Shown: in pieces, positions 27,262 to 45,506 of the stretch
How the letters are laid out: each line of letters starts with the position of its first letter
Position numbering within the stretch: position 1 is the first letter of the stretch
NCBI RefSeq assembly: GCF_027596085.1
Contig: NC_072460.1
Span: 13,577,826 to 13,641,825 of the forward strand
Direction: 5' to 3'
Length of the DNA: 64,000 nucleotides
Source: Anoplopoma fimbria
Taxonomy: Eukaryota; Chordata; Actinopteri; Perciformes; Anoplopomatidae
Program-made: the position numbers and the translations under genes
The notes under the pieces: generated by a model
Told to the model about the DNA's origin: nothing
The model's database searches: none
What the model saw: the letters and a program-made list of their open reading frames with translations, nothing else

Positions 27262-27394
27262 CACGTGCCAGATTCTTAATGAAGTGGACACACGAGGGTC
27301 TCGAGTGCGCATGCGCGTGGTGTAAAATGTAGTTGGAAATGAGGTGTCCGTCTTGGAGTAGTCGACTTTTTAAAAAGCATCGGCAGCCCCTGAT
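27262..27394 (+). promoter_or_regulatory. hoxc13a: hoxc13a proximal promoter / 5' leader
   Basis: A CACGTG E-box at 27262-27267 and a perfect NRF1-type palindrome GCGCATGCGC at 27307-27316 stand 128 and 79 bases before the start codon. No convincing TATA box is seen. An in-frame TAA at 27371-27373 closes the leader eight codons before the ATG. The transcription start site is not visible; the promoter role is inferred from position and motifs. Confidence 0.5.
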
Positions 27395-28990
27395 ATGACG
27401 ACTTCGCTGGTCCTGCATCCACGCTGGGCGGACACCTTGATGTACGTTTATGAAAAAAGCCCGAATGAAAACAACCAGAATAAAAGCCAAACAATGGAGG
27501 GACTGAGCGGTAATTGCCCTGCGACCCACTGCCGGGACCTGATGTCGCACCCCGCGCTGGGACGACATTCTGGCAGCATAGCGACCCACCAGGGCTCCGT
27601 CTACTCGGATATTTCCTCCCCGGACACCGGCCGGCAGTGTCCCGCTCCACAAACCTCGTCCAGTGCATCTTTGAGCTACGGTTATCCTTTCGGAAACCCA
27701 TATTACGGCTGTAGATTATCTCATTCGCACAACGTGAACTTGCAGCAGAAGCCCTGCTCGTACCATCCGGCAGAGAAATATGCCGAGCCCAGCACTGCGC
27801 TGCCCACGGAGGAGTTGTCTTCCAGGGCCAAAGAGTTTGCCTTCTACCCGAGTTTCGCCAGTTCATATCAGGGTGTCCCCGGATATCTCGACGTGTCTGT
27901 GGTTCCCAGTATCAGTGCCCATCCCGAACCGAGGCACGATGCCTTGATCCCCATGGAGGGCTACCAGCACTGGGCTCTCTCCAATGGCTGGGATGGGCAG
28001 GTGTACTGCTCCAAAGAGCAAACGCAGTCCTCTCATCTCTGGAAGTCACCTTTTCCAGGTACGTTAAAAATAATGTTTGTTTGTTTTTCCCCCCCAACCC
28101 CCATGCTTATCCAGGCTGTTATTCATAGTTCAGCGGCTTTTACGTTTTTGAATTCATGTCATCACACTAAGAAAGCTATTTAAATGTAGTCACGTATTTT
28201 TTACTTTGCCGAGTTGTTATTGCTTAGTGTACACATTGTTCGTGTTACAAATACAAATATCGACTTCCAAAAAAGTCGAGGGGAAACTAAATGTGCTGAA
28301 TAAACAGAACTGTCAAGCCTTATGTCAGTTAGCATATGTCCTTTATAGGCTCTGTTAGTATATCCAGTCATTCTTGCGTTTGACATTAAGTAAATCATGC
28401 ATTTTCCTAGATGTGTGCGTAAAAAAAACTGAATTGTGAGTTAATGAGATTTTCAGTTGCATGGCCCTGCACTGGTTACTATGCATTCAGAAACGAAATA
28501 TTTGCTTTCGACAGCTGTTTTCTGTCCGTAGGAAATTTTAGGATTATTATAGTTTCAGTTACGAATAGGTAGGAACACCAGTACATACCTTTGCCCCCCG
28601 CCCCCCCCGTTCACAATATAGTGACTAAGCTACTGTGTTTGGATGGTCCCAATAAATCTCAGCGCCCTGCGATGTGTCCACTGTCTCCAGCAAATACTAG
28701 GATTCATTTGACCAACATTTGAGTTGCATACAGACCTCAGCATTTCACAAATGGTTCACAGCCACTAATCTGTTGACATTATATAAAAATATATAATCCA
28801 GGCTCGCCTTGTGCTTTACTTATTGTCATGCATGCAGGATATCTGATAATGGACACAGGGGCCCGGCCAGTATGCAGTTTACAGAGTGTTTACAACGCTG
28901 CTTCTTTTACCACAAGGGTTTATTATCTATGCGAAATCTGTAGGCATTTTAATTTCAGATAGGAACGTTCTCAGACCCCGACTGCATATG

Positions 28991-29040
<50 letters not shown>

Positions 29041-30066
29041 CTGCTTTTATATTGAAAATACCAAAAGAGCAAGCCACTCAAGCACGGGCACGTAGGCAAA
29101 TGCGCGCGCACACATGCACAAAAACACAAGAGCGCGCTGTCGTTGTCTTTCTGTCTCGCTTCACGGACATACCATACACACACATACACTCACACAGTCA
29201 TGTAAAACTGGTTTGCTTCAAAGAGTGTAAAAGTGAACTCCACTGAGATATCCTCAATTTGCTTGTGACAAAATATTTTAAGTTTAACTATATTTGCCTA
29301 AATTGAGAACTACCATCATTTTGTATACAACTGGAGAAATATCCACAACCCCTGACTGTAAAATGACATGGGTGTAAAAAGCTCCATGTCTCACAGTTTG
29401 CCACTATTTCTCAAGGTAATGCAATACTCGTCCTGTCATGTTTCTTAGCGGCTGTCTTGATCTCAGGTCTTGGCGAAAGGGTGTAATCACAGCACTTTGC
29501 TTACCTGGAAAAAGTCAGGTAGCCACTGCCAAAAGGTTTTAGGGCTTATAAAAAGAACATAGTGCGAAAAAAAGAGTCTACATTTTTGGAAAATACAGGG
29601 AAGTTTTTTTTTTTTTTTTTTTTTAATTAATGGTCTTTCCACTAAATTACGTGCAACACGAGTAACTGTGTGATTGGAAAAACTGAAAGTTTCAATAAGG
29701 ATTTCTATTAGTTTCAAGGTCGTGGTTTCTATTTACTAACCAGGCTCTGACCGGCGTATTGCAGCCACATTGAGACTTATTGCAGTTTATAGGCCTACTT
29801 ACTGACTCTTACCCCGCAGTTCATTTAAAGGAATACGAGAGATATACCCAGGATACTGCTAACAAGATGTGTTGTGTAGTTTAGTAGTTAGTCACTCAGA
29901 AGATTAGGTATCAAAGTGCAGCCTGGAAACAATGCATAAATGTAGTGGCTGTAACCGGATAGTGACTATTCTTGTACACAAGCAAAGGTTGACATAACAC
30001 TGTGCTGCGTTCCAACATGTCAGGTGTATGAGCTACACCTGAGAACCCCCCATCCCGGACACCCCC

Positions 30067-30155
<89 letters not shown>

Positions 30156-30588
30156 TCAGAGACAGGGCGACGGTTCGACAATCAGCAATTTATTCTAAAC
30201 ATAGTGTGCTTCAGAAACAGTCCAGTCTTGTCAACTGCAGTTGCTGCTTATTTTGAAGTGAACCATTGCGGTGTTTTGTTTTTTTGCGCATAGTTTAATA
30301 CTTTCCTGGCATTTTTCTTTTTTTCCTACAGATGTTGTGCCATTGCAGCCTGAGGTAAGCAGTTACCGACGTGGGCGTAAAAAGCGTGTCCCTTACACCA
30401 AGATCCAGCTGAAGGAGCTGGAGAAAGAGTATGCAGCCAGCAAGTTCATCACCAAAGACAAGAGAAGGCGCATCTCGGCCGGCACCAACCTCTCGGAGCG
30501 TCAAGTCACCATCTGGTTCCAAAACCGGCGAGTCAAGGAGAAGAAATTTGTCAGTAAATCCAAGAGCAATCATATGCACACCACTTGA
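27395..30588 (+). CDS. hoxc13a: Homeobox protein Hoxc13a (two exons)
   Basis: Nuclear homeodomain transcription factor of the most posterior Hox group. HoxC13 is known for tail and skin-appendage patterning. Exon 1 is 27395-28058 (donor gtacgt) and exon 2 is 30332-30588 (acceptor ctacag); the split codon restores [13 protein letters not shown], and the product is 306 residues. Residues 1-221 carry the conserved Hox13 N-terminal region, opening [20 protein letters not shown] and including [18 protein letters not shown] and [18 protein letters not shown]. The homeodomain is residues 236-295 (30373-30552) with the recognition helix [10 protein letters not shown] typical of group 13, followed by a basic tail ending HMHTT. 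The poly-glycine run of mammalian HOXC13 is absent. The start is fixed by an in-frame TAA eight codons upstream. Homeodomain position 37 is Gly where Thr is usual in the family as I know it. Identity is very secure. Confidence 0.97.
28992..29034. repeat. (CA)n microsatellite in hoxc13a intron
   Basis: 43 bases of uninterrupted CA in the single intron of hoxc13a, about 930 bases after the splice donor. Confidence 0.97.
30069..30153. repeat. (CA)n microsatellite near hoxc13a acceptor
   Basis: 85 bases of uninterrupted CA ending 178 bases before the homeobox exon of hoxc13a. Intronic CA repeats are known hnRNP L targets; an effect on splicing here is only a possibility. Confidence 0.97.
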
Positions 30589-31526
30589 TGAGATCAGCGA
30601 CCTCCTTGAAAACTGCTACTCATAACTTCCCAAACATCAATGCCATTTATTTACCTCTTGCATCGAAAATCGTGGCTGAAGAACATTTTTGGCTGTGTTT
30701 TTCTTTTATTTAACCTCCATCTCCATCGACCATGCCACCCTCCCCCTGTTTTCAAGTTGGAGAGAATGCTCTACAAACTGTGAAAATATTGGAAATTCAC
30801 TTCACATTTGTTTTATGATTGTACATATATAAATATATAATATTTAAAACCGTATCTGTATTTCAAAGACGAGTATTGAGTGTCTGTCTTTTTCTTTTTT
30901 TTCTTTTTTCAAGCCAAATCTCAAAAAGGACTGATGACATTTCAATGACTAATACATCGAGCTGATCAGAACAGAGGAGACTGTTTGATGCCATTTGAGA
31001 AAGATAATCGCCACATGGACATCATTTGTGGCGTAATGACAAGTTGACCTTAAGACTCCAACAACAAAAAGCTCAAAAAGAGGACTTTCGAGAGAAAGAA
31101 AATCTTTTTTTTTTAATATTCCTTCTGAATTTCAAAAGCTATGTTCCTGTGTGGGAAATGTTCTCTTAAACCAGGGGTAAAACAAGATAAAGCTCCTGTG
31201 TTGTTAATCTGTATAGTGCAATGCATTTTTATTTAATTCATATTATCTAGTATGGCCGAACTGTAAACTGGAATATCCCAATACCTGTATGTTTTCCTTT
31301 GTCAGTGAATGATTCTGTCATGCAACTGGAATGATTGTAAACCATTAAAAATCAGTGAGTATTACACATAAATGCACAATCGTTTTATTTTATTTTTTGT
31401 CTTTGTTAGTGTAGCATTGCAGCTGATCAGACGCCTTGTACGAAGCCTGTTATTTCTACTTTCGTTCAGTATGTGGACTGTATTGTGGTGTTGAATTACG
31501 TACTGGTAACGTGTTTCATAAATAAA
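30589..31526 (+). other. hoxc13a: hoxc13a 3' untranslated region with poly(A) signals
   Basis: AT-rich sequence after the hoxc13a stop codon. Candidate cleavage signals are ATTAAA at 31344-31349 and AATAAA at 31521-31526; no earlier AATAAA was found. A Pumilio-type word TGTACATA lies at 30820-30827. The end point is inferred, since no transcript data are available. Confidence 0.45.
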
Positions 31527-38454
<6,928 letters not shown>

Positions 38455-38553
38455 CACGTGGTTTGGGGATGACCAATCAGGCGCCCCTCCAGGTTTAACT
38501 ATGTTAAATGTCAGATTGCAATAAACTAGAAGCTGTTGGTCGGGCCCGCGGAA
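38455..38553 (+). promoter_or_regulatory. hoxc12a: hoxc12a proximal promoter / 5' leader
   Basis: A CACGTG E-box at 38455-38460 is followed by a CCAAT box at 38473-38477 in gaccaatcaggcgcc. The start codon follows at 38554. An in-frame TAG at 38527-38529 ends any upstream extension. The promoter role is inferred from motif and position. Confidence 0.5.
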
Positions 38554-40440
38554 ATGGGCGAGCATAATCTTCTTAATCCAGGGTTTGTGGGACCTTTGGT
38601 AAACATCCACACAGGAGACACATTTTACTTTCCGAATTTTAGAGCCTCAGGGGGACAACTGGCGGGGCTACCGTCGCTCTCCTACCCGAGAAGGGACAAT
38701 GTTTGCTCCCTTCCGTGGAATCCTTCGGAGCCGTGCAATGGATACTCTCAATCCTACTTTAGCAGCCCCGTGTCTATTAACCCTTCTTTCAATCGGTCGT
38801 GTGAAATTAGCAGACCAGAGGAGGGGAAATGTTATTATAGCAACGGAAACAGGGAGACCTGTTCAGGTGGCAGCAGCAGCCTCAAACGAGAGGACAGGGC
38901 GAGAGACACATCATCATTAACATCTGACCACGGGATGCACGGTGGAATAGGCAGCACAGCCGCCTTCTCCAAATATGATTATGGGACCGAACAGCTAACG
39001 CAAGACCCGCCATCCTGTCAGTCAATGGAGTCCGACTCCAGCTCCTCTCTGCTCAACGAGGGCAGCAAGCCTCCATCCAGCGACACACAGACCCTGGTGT
39101 CACCGGGAAGCCATTCAAGCAACATAGCCATAGGCGGAGGTAGGTGCTTTTTTTTTGATTTTTTTATTTAACAAGAATTGTTTGAAACGTACGTTAACAA
39201 TATGTATAATAGACTTGCAAAATAACGTGCACTTGCAGTATTACACCGTCGTTGGAGCTCGTTATCTTGATGCACAACTTGCAGCCCAGATTAGCCTGCA
39301 GGGTAGTTGCGTGGTGTGCAAACGCCGCTAGGGGTTGCCCTAAAATGCCTTACGCGCCATGTGGTTGTGTACAGTTACAGATAACCTCACCAAGCAATAA
39401 TGCCCAGCAGCTTTTGAATAAATGATCAACCCCTTCATTGCATTTCCTCCCCTTAAACGACAACCTGTGATCCAGCCTCAGACATGCTCGTTGTACTGTT
39501 ACACTTTGTATAGGCCTTAACAAATTAGTGTAGTGATTTAAAGAGGATAGGCGCTTTGGATGACTGCATTGAATAGAGAGTTTTCTTTTTAATGACTCGT
39601 AAACAGAATTAATATCTGTCGCTGTGTACTCAAGAGTCATTTAATATGCTCCGAAACTCGCAAATAAGTAGGGGTATTTGCAAGCACGGCTTAATTATCA
39701 CGTTAATGCTACTTTAACTGCAACAATAAAACTTGCTGTGACACAAGCCGCTGTATACTGGTGGTCTCTAGAGAGGATTGGGAAAAACCCCAAAATAAAC
39801 GCATCCGATCAAAAAAAGGTGGTGGTTGATATGAAATTTGGTTTGAAATCAGACCAAAACAAATCCAGTTTGGCTGTGTGTGGAGGAAGTGAAAGCTCAG
39901 GGAACTCCAGTAATCTGAATCCTAATATTCCTAAATTTGAGATCATCTGCAAAACAGAAATCCTCTCTAGATGACGTGTTGTTATTTCCTCGGCCATAGA
40001 CATCTTTGGGATTTGCTTTATTATAATGTATTTTTACTTTTTGTGGTTGCTTTGCACAGTAAGGCAATTACCCAAGCTTCCCTTGGACAACTGACGCCCA
40101 TGTAGGCTCCTCATAACCTTGGAGGTGACCGTGATTTTGCAACTGTGACTGGTGACTAATCCGTTGTTGGCCCCCTCCTCCTCCTCCTCCCTCTCCTCCA
40201 GGTGCCCCGTGGTACCCGATGCACACTCGGACCAGAAAGAAGCGTAAACCGTATTCCAAACTTCAGCTGGCTGAGCTGGAAGGTGAATTCATGCTGAATG
40301 AGTTCATCACCAGGCAGCGGCGGAGGGAGCTCTCCGACCGTCTCAACCTCAGCGACCAACAAGTGAAGATCTGGTTCCAGAACCGCAGGATGAAGAAGAA
40401 GAGACTCATGATGAGGGAGCAAGCCTTGGCCTACTTTTAG
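38554..40440 (+). CDS. hoxc12a: Homeobox protein Hoxc12a (two exons)
   Basis: Nuclear homeodomain transcription factor of Hox group 12, acting in posterior axis patterning. Exon 1 is 38554-39139 (donor gtaggt) and exon 2 is 40202-40440 (acceptor ctcctccag); the joined frame gives 274 residues. The N-terminus [20 protein letters not shown] is the group-12 signature, followed by the [14 protein letters not shown] and [20 protein letters not shown] regions. A Ser-rich linker (residues about 150-190) precedes the hexapeptide-less APWYP junction. The homeodomain is residues 206-265 (40231-40410) with [15 protein letters not shown], and the protein ends EQALAYF. The start is fixed by the family signature and by an in-frame TAG nine codons upstream. 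No defect is seen. Confidence 0.97.
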
Positions 40441-41789
40441 AGATGCGGCAGAAGGTGAATCGATAGGCAGTAAAAGCCAATCCTTCTACGCCCCCTTAGG
40501 TCTTATTTCAATGCATGCACTCATCTGCCCATCTTTTGCATTGCAGGCTATTATTACAACATTTTCTGATATTATTTTTTTCCCCCTCAATGGTGCGGGC
40601 TACACAAGCCCAACACAAATAACTGTCAGTCATTCAAAGCTATGGTCTACATGTCAGACTGCCTTCATGTTTGTTTTTTATCGCACAAAAAAAACGGTGA
40701 GGATGCGTTTTTATGTGTTAGGATACATATTTTAGTTTTCCTGATTTGAGATATGCCTTCGTGCCAATAGCTCAGTTTGGGATGACACTTAATGACATAA
40801 TCCATTTTGTTCCATTTTTTTAGTCAGGGACAATGAGGAAAAAGCTGGGCCACTTGGTAAAGTATTAAAAAAAAATAGGCAGAAAGTCAGAAAGACAGAG
40901 AAGCAGAAAGACGCAATAATTCTCTTGCGTTATGGACAGATGAATAAGAACCTCCCTCCCGGTTGCTTAATACTTCCAGAGTCATAATTAGTCTGGTAAG
41001 AGGAGCATCATCTTTATCTCCTTTCCATAATTTCGCCAAGCTTTGTGGGCACGTTCACGGTCACGGGCAGGAAGTCTGGCAGTCTGCATGAGAAGAGGAG
41101 GACTAAAACCGCAATGTAATCCATTTCGATATCTTTACGACTACGCATTGAAAAAAAACTGGATTGCCATGACTTCATCCATGTGCTAACAAGTTTATTA
41201 AGGTATTTTTCCTACTTGTATTACCAGTTAACTTGTCTTAACAACAACCACAGCATACTGCATGGGTTGCATTTCTTTAGTTGAGTGAGATCAGCGTTTG
41301 GATACGCTTTTGAGCTGATTCAGATGATGCCCCTGCATTTAACTATAAACTCGCCAGAATCTGTATTGAAAAAATTCGCCAGTACAAGCACATTTTAGGC
41401 CAACTTGGTTAAACAAGTGAACTGCCTAAAGTTGCAACAGGGGAGGGAAGATAGGCTACGTTTTAGGCCGGGAAAAGCATTTCTGAAACTTGATGGCCAG
41501 AATAAAAATAAATATGTAGAAATTTAGAGAAGTTAATCATAGGATTGTATGTGCGCTCCCATAATTTGGGGCGAATAAAGAGCATCATCCGTCATGTAAA
41601 ACGAGTAAGCTATAGCAGTGAAATGTATTTGCAGCATGTTATTGATGTGAAATAGCTAAGTCATGTTCTGCGGGTCACTTCTTCTGTAGGTGACTTTTAT
41701 AATACAGGTTTTTTTTCTGAAGAAATCAAAAGTGAACACAACCTTGAACATTTTGACACAAGCGTCTACAAAGAATGTATTAGTATTGA
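40441..41789. other. hoxc12a: hoxc12a 3' region
   Basis: Sequence following the hoxc12a stop. The 3' untranslated region must begin here, but its end is unclear: AATAAA words occur at 41501-41506 and 41574-41579, and again at 42315-42320. No other gene is seen. Confidence 0.4.

Positions 41790-41850
<61 letters not shown>
41790..41850. repeat. (ATT)n microsatellite, 61 bases
   Basis: About 20 uninterrupted ATT/TTA units downstream of hoxc12a. Confidence 0.96.
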
Positions 41851-44800
41851 CTATTAGGATGGAAAGACTGAGGGCTTATTAGGCCTACTAAATGTACTTG
41901 CTCTTTGCAACGTGCTCAGTGTTGTCCTTTTCCACACCTTGTACTCGTGTATAACTTTGTAAAATGAAAAAAACATATGCTACTTTTTGCATCCTGTTTG
42001 AGGATCCCGTATCGCTATGTAATAGTGCGTTATGTTATTGATCGTCTTGTACTATATCGCATTCCATATAGCCTATTTGTGGTTGTAAGGGTTGGAAATG
42101 TAGGCCTATTATATCATACTGCCAATGATGGATATAAGAAATGGTATGCAAAACGTTTTACCGTACATGACATTTAAATAAACCATGTTTCAGTGTAATA
42201 GTTGTTTGTTATCTTTCTTTTATTTCGTCCCTTATTGCATTCCCTTCTTTGCGCTTGTAAGGACGTTGTCTTGTAAAAGTAATACTGATATGAATGTATA
42301 TGCGTACGGTCTTCAATAAACATACTATTGAAACGTTTATTGGTGTAACTTCACTCTGTCATTAGGTTGCCTCTCTGAATGTTCTGCTTTAAAATCTGCT
42401 TTTCTGAGTGCTGACTGGTGGGATTATTTTATTAGACGTGACCTGTAACACAGTTTAAAAAAAAATGCGTGTACCCAGCGCAGTGAAATGAACATTAATG
42501 GGACATTTGGAAGTATTTGAGAGGGTGTTTTGTTGGCACGCAGCTGTACGTGCTGTGAACTATAATCAATGGGAGCCCACACAGGTTGGCATTGTTTTAT
42601 ATGACCGCTCAGATACAAAGGTAGACTATAGGTATAGCTGTAATATCTTTCCATGCAAAATGGCGGCCAGGTGCATAGAGTATGCTAAACCCCATCTTGC
42701 ATTGAATGTTATTTCTATTTTATTTAGACATCAAATAAATTAGTTTTAACTAAAAGGATTCCCCCCCTTTGGAGTTAGCCCTAATCAATGTCACTGGTAT
42801 GCTACAAGCCTATAACCACTCAGGTAAACGCGCTGTGGCTCTGTAAAGCAGTAATAGGGTTACACCCTAGTGCTCCAAACAGTCAAGCCTCTTGGACTGG
42901 CTGTGCACCATGTATCTTCTGGTGTGCATTAGGGTTTCAACCGCATTATAATGTCATATCAAAACCTAGGCTTCAAATACATGCACACAGGTTGTATGAT
43001 AAACGTAAATGTCAACGCTTTCCCTTCTGGCAATGAAGTATTAAGCAAAGTCGTGCATTGTTTTCCTTTCAGCTTATTGACCTAGCATTAATGCTTCTCT
43101 CCTCAACAGCTTCCAGTGTTAGTTGGGTGACTGGAAGCTGTGTTGAGATCACATGTTGTCTTTTCAGTGAACTGTAAATGGCCGCCCCTGCAACCGGCCT
43201 TCCTCAGTTAGTCCGTCCAAGTATCACAACATGAATACACACATTTAATACTTGACACTCTCCTCTTGGTGCTGTATTAACAACCGTCTTGAACGTGTAT
43301 CAATAACGATATGTTTAAGGTCCGGTCTAACTATATTTTGCTTTGAGCTGATTTAGTTTCACTCCTAACTCTTCTATCCCATAGCTATACAGTACTGATG
43401 CTGCAGATGCTGACAGTAGCCTCTGCTATTTTGCCTTCCCCAAGTGGGCAACAAAGACACTTGTTACGTATGCATCTGCATAGTGCATACTTTATCCTTG
43501 TGTATTGTTTTTGTGATTTACATTTAAAGAATGAAAATAAGTACTTTAATATCCTTCATGAGAGGAATGGGGCGTCTGGACTCGCTGCGATCCGATTGGG
43601 CACAAAGAGTCAGTTTTGCAGGTATGGCATTTTTTTTTAATTAAATGCTGCTTGCATGTGTAAATATTATTTTACAGATTATTGCATTCACTGAAATTGT
43701 TTGTGAATATGCAATACATGTCTAGGCAAAACGAGACTAGATATAACTTCAAATATATGTCTTGGGAAAATCTTCTCAATGTACATTTACCCATCTGGTT
43801 AAAGCTGGTATTTAATGAATGACCATCTATAATTTGAACATGGATATCAGAGTAAATAATAGCATCCGCAATTGATTATTTTTCTCTTGTACTAAGAAAA
43901 ATACAGGTCTAATGTTTTGATAAGCACCTTTTACTCACCGAAGACACGATTAATATGTCCGTGCATGTTTTAATCCAAGGAATACACAGTAGATTAGTTT
44001 TGAAGTGGTGTCAGGCTGATGCAAAGCATAAACAGAAAATGTACCAAGTATTGGCTGTGATATGATTATAACCAAGACTGTGAAATAATATTGAAGATGC
44101 GTGAATGGAATTTGATTATCCACAGGACATCATTCATAACAACTCCAATCTTTTTAACCAATCCAACGCGCTGTTGACCATGAAAGGTGATAAACCACAA
44201 TACACAAACATAAGATACTATTTGTGTATTGCCTTGTTAAATGGGTTAGAGAAGAATAATAGATGCAAAATGCACCATGACGCGCCTGAGTGTACTGCTG
44301 TACCTCAGCCATTATTTGTCAAAGAAATATTCAAGGTCAGTTATGTTGCAAATACTTTAGGGAACATTGTCCAGACTCTTGACATTTGAACATCAACAAT
44401 TGTAACAACATAATATTGTGCAATTGTTAATATTTATAGTTTGATTTGCCTTTGTGCTTGTTAAAATGCGTGAATCAATCTTGCGATATAGAAAAGAGAG
44501 AAAACATATTTACCAGGATCCATGTTATGTATTTAGCGTTCAGTTAACTGAGGGAAGTGCAAACTTAAACTCACAGCAGCGAAATAATATTTTCTAAGCA
44601 TCTACATCACATTGGTCACAGCGAGATTTGTGTTTGCGAGCCAGATTAAACGATGCAAACAGTGGCCTGTGCTTTTACAGGCTAGTTAGGTGATTCCTGC
44701 GTATAACGGTGGGATTATTTGGACTATATAACGTGGCAGTCTTGTCTTTGAACGGTGCCAAACGGATATCTGAACACGTAATCTAGTTTTAACTTGAACT

Positions 44801-45390
44801 TCAAACCAGACGTATCTGCTGGTGTTACGAGTGACTGTTTTGTGTATCCTATTTCCTCAGATATTTCTGTTTATTTTGCTTTTGCTTGTGACAATAAAAT
44901 GCTTTTGTGCTGGAAACCTTTATGAGTCCAACAAACCACTAAACATTGGACTACGCCTTTACCTGCAATCCCTTCTCTTCAAACGCTAAATACAATCAGT
45001 GCATTACAGCAAATATTAGTTCTCACTTGTTTGCGTTCTCAGTGTGTAAATAGTCTAATTTCTTTCATATCCAGAATATAGGAGGGAATTAGAACCAAAC
45101 CTCAATAGAAACCATTGCAGAGAACCTCAAGATATTTGCATTGTAAAACAGGACTCAGCTAGCTTTGCACATCATTACAATAGCTCTTTCACTGCTCTTG
45201 CGCACTTTTGACTTTGAGACTGGCTAAATCTGTTTATGGCGGCCGGTCTCCGTGTCCCAAAGGTCAGTGAGCTTCACAGTGCCCTTCGCAGAGAACTTGT
45301 GTGGCATGTGGTCTACGTCCCCCGCCACCCCTTTGCCGTTTATGGTACGGAGCTGGCTAGAGAAATAGAAAGCAATGTTATTCCTGCTGA
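41851..45390. other. hoxc12a-hoxc11a intergenic region, left part
   Basis: No protein gene recognised. This interval corresponds in position to the mammalian HOTAIR locus (antisense between HOXC12 and HOXC11), but no HOTAIR sequence can be recognised. Contents of note: a YY1-like word AAAATGGCGGC (42657-42667), an inverted repeat able to form a hairpin (43102-43147), a TCAAGGTCA site (44331-44339), and a balanced block at 45170-45370 with two TTTATGG words. Confidence 0.45.
43102..43147. other. Inverted repeat / hairpin
   Basis: ctcaacagcttccag is followed after 14 bases by ctggaagctgtgttgag. The inner 11 bases pair perfectly and the outer 4-5 pair after a two-base bulge. It could be a structured RNA element or a symmetric binding site. 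It is short for a microRNA precursor. Confidence 0.45.
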
Positions 45391-45446
45391 AGTGTGCGTG
45401 TGAGTGTGTGTGTGTGCGCGCGCGCGAGTGTGGGATGAGCGCGCGC

Positions 45447-45505
<59 letters not shown>
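45391..45505. repeat. Compound GT/GC/GT microsatellite
   Basis: A GT run passes into (CG)n, then gagtgtgggatgag, then a second (CG)n and a long GT run. Alternating purine-pyrimidine sequence of this kind is the classic Z-DNA-forming type. Confidence 0.95.

Positions 45506-45506
<1 letters not shown>

Noticed and set aside
27068..27866. Two open frames of 194 and 196 codons on the minus strand opposite hoxc13a exon 1.
   Set aside because: They are shadows of a GC-rich coding exon on the + strand. The proteins are Arg/Ser/His-rich without any family match and have no splice or promoter context.
38536..38553. A hoxc12a start six codons earlier than the ATG at 38554.
   Set aside because: The earlier position is TTG, not ATG, and the family N-terminus begins exactly at 38554.
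40476..40492. A GGGGGCG-containing CTCF-like word just after the hoxc12a stop.
   Set aside because: Only about 9 of 15 consensus positions match by hand; too weak to list.
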